64,000 nucleotides of DNA, taken from the NCBI GenBank assembly GCA_026929865.2, contig CM049404.1:4032001-4096000 (forward strand), given 5' to 3'. The notes under the pieces were generated by a model. That model made no database searches. It had not been told where the DNA came from and was given only the letters and a program-made list of their open reading frames with translations. Below are positions 59,123 through 64,000 of the stretch, one piece after another. The translations under genes and the position numbers were made by a program. Each line of letters opens with the position of its first letter. Positions within the stretch are counted from its first letter, which is position 1. Source of the stretch: Hyperoplus lanceolatus. Lineage: Eukaryota; Chordata; Actinopteri; Uranoscopiformes; Ammodytidae.

Positions 59123-60156
59123 TAGGGTAGAGTGGGGTGAGATGTGCCACTTTTTACTCAAAGTGACTTTAAAGTGAGACCTTGACAGTAAAGTCTCCAA
59201 CTCAAATATGTACATATATTTCAGGGTGTTGTGCATCCCTGGCTATAAAAACTTTGGATCTGGAATAAACTGTTGAAGAAATATAGCTTTCGGACACAAT
59301 CACTTATTTAAGGTTTATTTAAAGTACATATTTTACATAGATTGAAGGAGAATTTTCTTAAACAAGGCCTAGCAGATCTATGACAATCACTTTCTTTTGG
59401 CGACCAGCGTATACAGCAATGCCAATGGCACCACTCTCAGAAATTTACTTTGCAGTAGCTGCTCCGCACTTGTAGAACCAACTGCCACCTGGCATATGCG
59501 ATTTCCCCTCCATTTCTGCCTTTAAATCAAGGCTCAAAACCCATCTTTACACCCTGGTTTTTCTTCCCCATTAACTATCTTACCTCCCCACTACTATCTT
59601 TGTTTATATGTGGATGTCTGGACTTTATGTCTTTTATTTTGGTTATTGTTATTTTACCTTCATTTTGTACCTACTGAATGCACTATTTTCAGCACTTTGG
59701 ACAGTGCAAACTGTTATAAATGTGCTTTTATAAATACATTTTACTTACTTATTTACTTATAACTCACCCCAGGCCCTCTGGCACAAATCACCCCAACCCC
59801 AGAATTTTGGATAATAAGCATGATGCAGCAGTTTAGGGCTGACATCTTGGTAGACACAAAGTGTAGCATACTAAAGCACTAAAACATGTGTCAAATGTTT
59901 TCAAACACGTCTATAATTGTTCAGACACAATAATCAAAAACCTTGATCATGGAAATTTTACTTTGAAAGGCAAAAAACAGTTTTTTGAGCTTAAATGTGC
60001 TTATATCTTATTCCATGTTTCCCCCTTCTTTACAGGATGAGTAAAATGGATGGCTCTTCTTAAATATGTGGTCACATTTCCAATTTCTTCTATGGTTGTC
60101 TAGAAACAAGGAGTGGCACAACTTCCCCACTGGCACAACTCATCCGACTCTCCCCT
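59123..60156. mobile_element. TAGGGTAGAGTGGGG-ended element (family K)
   Basis: Ends TAGGGTAGAGTGGGGTGAGA and CATCCGACTCTCCCCTA. Subterminal GTGCCACTTTTTACTCAAAG and GGCACAACTTCCCCAC-GGCACAACT. Ends and layout recall family J (TAGGGGAGAACGGG...GAGCCAC), so K and J may be relatives. TA/AT flanks are ambiguous. Contains an L2-like tail at 59458-59765. Confidence 0.65.
59458..59765 (+). pseudogene. L2-like LINE 3' end
   Basis: One frame reads AAPHL-stop-NQLPPGI and SISAFKSRLKTHLYTLVF to a stop at 59572, the C-terminal signature of L2-clade reverse transcriptases (hydrophobic-FKSxLKTHLF). About 190 bp of 3' UTR follows, ending in TTACTTACTTATTTACTTAT. Only the last ~40 codons are present. Inserted in element K. 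Confidence 0.75.
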
Positions 60157-60640
60157 ATGTGTGTGGAAATGAGAGTGTGTGATTGTGAAAAAATTATTTT
60201 GTGCCAGCAACTCTGAATTCCAACAACTCCAAAGATCCTGCCACTTTTGCTTCATTCTCCCAGTTCAACTTTTCAAATATATTTCAAATATTTTCTCATT
60301 TTGTAGAAAATTATAATCAAACTCATACATCTTAACAAAGAGAGTTACTAAGGTGCCGCTCAATCAGGTAAAGCACCCCAATTTCACTCCTGAAGAAAAG
60401 TTATTTTAGGGACTGGCACTGGATGAACATATTTGACCAGTCAGGAGGATACAGTGTGATGCAATCTTGTAGGTATACTGTACATGCTTGGTCATTAAAC
60501 CAAGACGTTGCATTAAAACGGTAATTAGCAAATTAGCCCAACTTTCATGCATAAAACACTTCATTATAGTTTTTATTTTTGAATGTAATTTCGTTGTGGT
60601 CGTTTTATTATTAACATGTAAGTAGGTGTTCAACAAATAT
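60157..60640. other. Intergenic, nothing recognised
   Basis: AT-rich; no motif. Confidence 0.4.
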
Positions 60641-60888
60641 TTTTATTTTTTTTACTGGTAAATCCCATTGAGACCGGAGACTCTTTTTCAAGAGAGACCT
60701 GTTCCCATGTAGACGTTACCATTCACACACACTTTCATACACTGATAGCAGGCTAACAATCGACATACACACGATGCAAGGTGGGTGAAGTGTCTTGCCC
60801 AAGGACACAACCATGACTCAAGTGGCGAACCACCAACCCCTTGATCAATGGCCGACCCACTCTACCACCTGAGCCACAATCGCCCTTC
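60641..60888. repeat. Teleost dispersed repeat (GTGTCTTGCCCAAGGACACA)
   Basis: Carries CATTGAGACCGGAGACTC, TTCATACACTGATAGCAGGC, GTGTCTTGCCCAAGGACACA and ends CTCTACCACCTGAGCCACAA-TCGCCC. Related in wording to 39103-39335. Class not assigned. Confidence 0.55.
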
Positions 60889-61486
60889 ATTAATTGTTGA
60901 AGTGATATTTTTGTCCAGTGGCAAATCTTGAGCTGTCATCTGTAGGTTGATGAATTATAATTGCTGTGCGTTGGCCTCTATATGTGTATTTGTATCACAA
61001 TGAAGAGTTCATGGCTAGATTTATTTTAATTTTTGTTGGCATTTTCTATGCTTTATTGATAGTGTAGAGACAGAGTTGAAGTGGGGCAGAGAGGGGAGTG
61101 ACATGCAGAGAACGACCGCGGACTGGAATCGAACCCGGGTCCGCTGCTGGCCGAGGCCCATGGGGGGCACGCCCAGGGGCGGGCCGTCCATTGAGGCAAA
61201 CCGGGCAATTGCCTGGAGCCCCGGGGCCCCCAAAATGCCCTCTTTATATTTTGCCCCATATCTATTGTTTTTTATAAAAAATCTCTTCACAATAGTATCA
61301 TCGGGATGTCTAATTACTCGCGTTTTGACGGCCTTTCTGCCAACCATGCACCCCCCTTCAGTCTGCACTACATGGACTATTCCATTACACATTACGCTCA
61401 TGACGCTGCACGTTCACGCGTAAATCCAAAAAAGTAAATAGCGGGAGAAGAGAGAGACGAGATAAACCTAACCTACCTATACCAAA

Positions 61487-61624
61487 ATGAAGCGAACATA
61501 CGAGAGCGGGTCACAAAACAAACAGAAGAAGGACCAAAGTCAGCACTTAATATCAAAGCTGCCGAAGCTATTAAGCTGGTGGCAACGGGACCTTAGACGG
61601 AAGAACAGCTGTCTACATCATTAA
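61487..61624 (+). pseudogene. hAT transposase N-terminal remnant (ZMYM/Tip100-like)
   Basis: The ATG opens MKRTYESGSQNKQKK followed by ISKLPKLLSWW, closely recalling the N-termini of fish hAT transposases annotated as zinc finger MYM-type 1-like proteins. The frame ends after 45 codons at TAA (61622-61624). No BED or TTF zinc finger, RNaseH-like catalytic domain or dimerisation region follows, so it is an abortive start of a deleted gene. Position and orientation fit the surrounding hAT ends. The identification rests on a short stretch. Confidence 0.6.
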
Positions 61625-62402
61625 CCGGTAACGTTCCAGCTCCTACTGTCAATCCAACAGGTGGCTCTGGCTCAGCCAGCAGCTATGCTAATGACGTGAA
61701 TGTGTGTCAACAAACTGATGGAGATAATTAATGGTGCAACGGATCACGGTTGATCCGTGGTCCATTCGGACCAACCCTCACGGTTTGGGACCCACGTGAA
61801 CCGCGGATATGCCAAAAAAAAAAGACGCCTGTGTGTTCACGTGATTGGCGATCGTGTATTACAGAACAGTTAGTGGCGATCGGGGCCAGCCTCTAGGTCT
61901 ACTGTAGGCTACTGACAAAAATCATACAACACATTGCCTGTATTTTTGTAACGATAGTTAAGCCTATTAGTTTAGGCTATATTTGGCTGCTCCACTTTAA
62001 GTTTCAATTTCGTTTTCACCTCCGTGTGTAACAGCTGTTCAGAACAACAGCTGATAGGCTTGCGACAGCAGGAGTCAGTCTAAAGCCATCAATGATCAAT
62101 TTAAGTAAAAAAACAAAATAAAGCTATCTCTTTCTCCCTCTATCTGTGTATATTTCTCTCTCCCCTGCACACTTAGTCACTACTATCCATGCTTAAAGAA
62201 GGCAAGGTTATAACCTATTTTTTTTTTTTAATATTTGAAGATTTTATTTCAAATAGGCCTAGACTCTGTGGACACAGGCTATTTTGTAATTCACTGTGTA
62301 TTTAAAAAATAAAACAACACATTTAATTGAAAGCAAAGTCATATTGGTCTCTAGAATTTTATCCAGGTTAGTGGCAATCATCAACTTCCTGTCAGAGAGA
62401 AA

Positions 62403-63296
62403 TGGCGCTTTTCCACCGCATGGTATCAGCTCAACTCGACTCGACTCAACTCGCATTTTTGGCGTTTGCACCGCAATTTCATGGTACCTGGCACCTGCTG
62501 CTTTTTTGGTATCGCCTCGCTCTAGGTCCCAAGCGAGCTGAGCCGAAGCTAAAAGGTGACGTTGGCAGACGGCCGGCCACTGATTGGCCAGAGACTACCG
62601 GCTTCATTCTGTTGTTTATTCTCCCCGACTCTCCGGGACTTTTGAGTGTATTTACGCCGCGTGCAGCCTTCTCTGGCTCTCTTTCATTTGATTTGCATCA
62701 CAGATCCAAATTTATTTTCCATATATTCGCTAAGCTCACCCACTGTTGGTTGTTGGAGAAGTTACTTGCATACGAGAGGAGACATGTAGGGCAGCTAGCA
62801 GCTAGGCTAAATAGTAGCCAGCTGGGACAGACATCGAGCGATTACATTACAAGCCTCGGACTGAACTGATTACCTCAATAAAATATTCAGGCTGAGACAC
62901 GGCTTGCATTTGAAAACACGTATCCTGAAACAAGCACTAAACAGTCAACTTTATGATGCCCGTGTTTACGTGCATAGGGATGAACGTGACGCATCCCTAC
63001 AGCTGACTGTGTGGCAGAGTCACACATCGGGACAACAATCCTCTCTTTTAATGGCCCGAAGCAATATTCTTCTACTTCTTTTAGCAAACAGATACAAGGG
63101 GGGTATTTCTTAAACATTTTTCATCCGTGTTTTTGGCGGTTGGTAATTTCTGCTTTGCTACTTTGCTCCGGAGTAGGCTTTCAGCCCCTTACGACGACCC
63201 CGCCCACGTTCAGGAGGTACTATTTGCGGTGGAAAACGACCCGTGCTGCTACCAAACCGAGTCGAGTCGAGCTACATGTGCGGTGGAAAAGTGCCA
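62403..63296. mobile_element. Transposon with TGGCGCTTTTCCACCGCA ends
   Basis: Inverted ends TGGCGCTTTTCCACCGCA / TGCGGTGGAAAAGTGCCA, with AAA outside both (possible 3-bp duplication). Subterminal GACTCGACTC / GAGTCGAGTCGAG and GGTACC/GGTACT motifs are shared by both ends. The 155-codon plus frame (62402-62869) begins one base before the terminal repeat and has no domain, so it is not called as a gene. Confidence 0.75.
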
Positions 63297-63640
63297 AAAG
63301 CTTCCTCTGTGTGGCCCCTCTGACACACTTAATGAACTAGGACTAGGCAATGGACATGTCATGGGTCAGGTTCAGTTAATGGCTCAGTTTGACCCTGTGA
63401 TGTGGGATCCTCTTAGACCAATCCAAGCTAAGAAAGCCTCTGACACGCACCTGAGTAGTCTCATCCAAAATGAAACAAGCTAGTGACTTTTGTTCATCCC
63501 TTGTATGGAGTATCTCAGTGTGCGCGATATAAGGTACATTAGATGCAAGGGCCCCCAAATGACTGTTCGCCTGGAGCCCCAAAATGGCTTAGTTCTCCAC
63601 TGGGCACGCCCTACCAACTGAGCTAAGGGCGCCCCCCGTT

Positions 63641-64000
63641 CATGGCTAGATTGGACTGAGTCTAGTTAATTGAAACTATAGTGCAAGGCCACTGGGTAAT
63701 ATATCAATGAATCTGAACTTTTCAAACACTTTTTCTCACATTTATCTCTCCCAGGTCTGCTACAGTATATCATTTGTCTGATGTTCTGTTTTGCCTTCAG
63801 GCACCTCATTGCATCTACCAAGCTCAGTTGTGGTAAATTGGTTCAATATACCTCAGATCTTCACAAGCTTTTTTTAGTACTTCATATTAACCTAAACAAG
63901 TTATATAAGAAAAGCAGTTTACATCTTTGGGACTTTTTTCTAACTGGATTTGTAAGATGCGCAGATCTCATTTTGTTTTTAAGGTAGCAACCACATCCGA
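63641..64000. other. Intergenic, nothing recognised
   Basis: AT-rich sequence to the window end, no motif seen. Confidence 0.4.

Larger units (their letters stand above)
61174..63602 (+). mobile_element. hAT element inserted in SINE
   Basis: Exact 8-bp duplications GGCACGCC (61166-61173 and 63603-63610) taken from the SINE. Ends CAGGGGCGGGCC and AGTTCTCCACTG. GCCTGGAGCCCC with GGGCCCCCAAA occurs near both ends. It encodes a 45-codon transposase N-terminal remnant (61487-61624). The main transposase domains are missing. A further element occupies 62403-63296. Confidence 0.85.
61016..63637 (-). mobile_element. tRNA-derived SINE split by a hAT element
   Basis: Minus-strand SINE of the 3911 family. 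Tail, body and B-box complement (AATCGAACCCGGGTCCGC) lie at 61016-61173. The A-box complement CCAACTGAGCTAAGGGCGCC lies at 63615-63634. The 2.4 kb between is the hAT insertion. Confidence 0.85.

Noticed and set aside
62402-62869. 155-codon plus-strand frame
   Set aside because: Starts at the terminal inverted repeat of the nested transposon. Translation of the repeat and its interior only, without a domain.

Overview
The window looks like intergenic chromosomal DNA from a ray-finned (teleost, probably percomorph) fish. The evidence is the repeat content: Tc1-like elements with TA-flanked ends, several families of short elements with 3-bp duplications and GCGTTCC or GGGCCT ends, hAT-like elements, tRNA-derived SINEs with a teleost-type head, 3' ends of L1-like and L2/CR1-like LINEs, a solo LTR, and long CA tracts. 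I recognise no host exon, no complete transposase or reverse transcriptase, and no RNA gene outside SINE heads. The window reads as a gene desert filled by layered, decayed transposons, with quieter stretches that could hold conserved non-coding sequence.

Layout: 0.4-2 kb is an ATTA-flanked element holding two further insertions. 3.9 kb has a SINE with a clear target duplication. 5.7-6.8 kb is a TTAA-flanked element. 9.6-10.9 and 21.3-22.5 kb are inverted copies of one family, the second touching a Tc1 relic (22.5-23.6 kb). 12.5-14.9 kb is a three-level nest: hAT-like element, solo LTR, hAT MITE. 17.4-18.5 kb is a TTA-flanked element. 26.8-29.8 kb is a GGGCCT-ended element holding a Tc1-derived foldback. 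30.3-33.2 kb has a probable solo LTR, two copies of MITE family B, a long hairpin and an 85-bp palindrome. 36.7-38.8 kb holds a hAT-like element and a B copy split by a CpG-rich element. 41.6-48.3 kb mixes LINE debris, family A MITEs, a 1.2-kb CAG-flanked element and two TTAA elements. 49.9-52.5 kb has four short element copies. 54.7-58.6 kb has an L1-like fragment, a second LINE-type 3' end with an unrecognised broken reading frame, and a rearranged Tc1 copy with its transposase halves on opposite strands. 59.1-60.2 kb is an element holding an L2-like tail. 61.0-63.6 kb is a SINE split by a hAT element that itself contains another insertion.

The coding remnants are transposon parts only: catalytic pieces of two Tc1 transposase types, a 45-codon N-terminal remnant in the last hAT, and C-terminal LINE fragments. 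Nothing suggests that they act together in a host pathway. I found no convincing undescribed system. The best leads are structural: two Tc1 relics rebuilt as inverted halves, palindromes at MITE junctions, a 63-bp unique-looking block duplicated into a TTAA element, MITEs carrying CRE, E-box and octamer motifs, and one unrecognised TM-plus-helix reading frame at 55.9-56.3 kb.

All homology calls come from reading the sequence and from remembered family features. Duplications, terminal repeats and repeat pairs were compared by eye, so boundaries may be off by a few bases.
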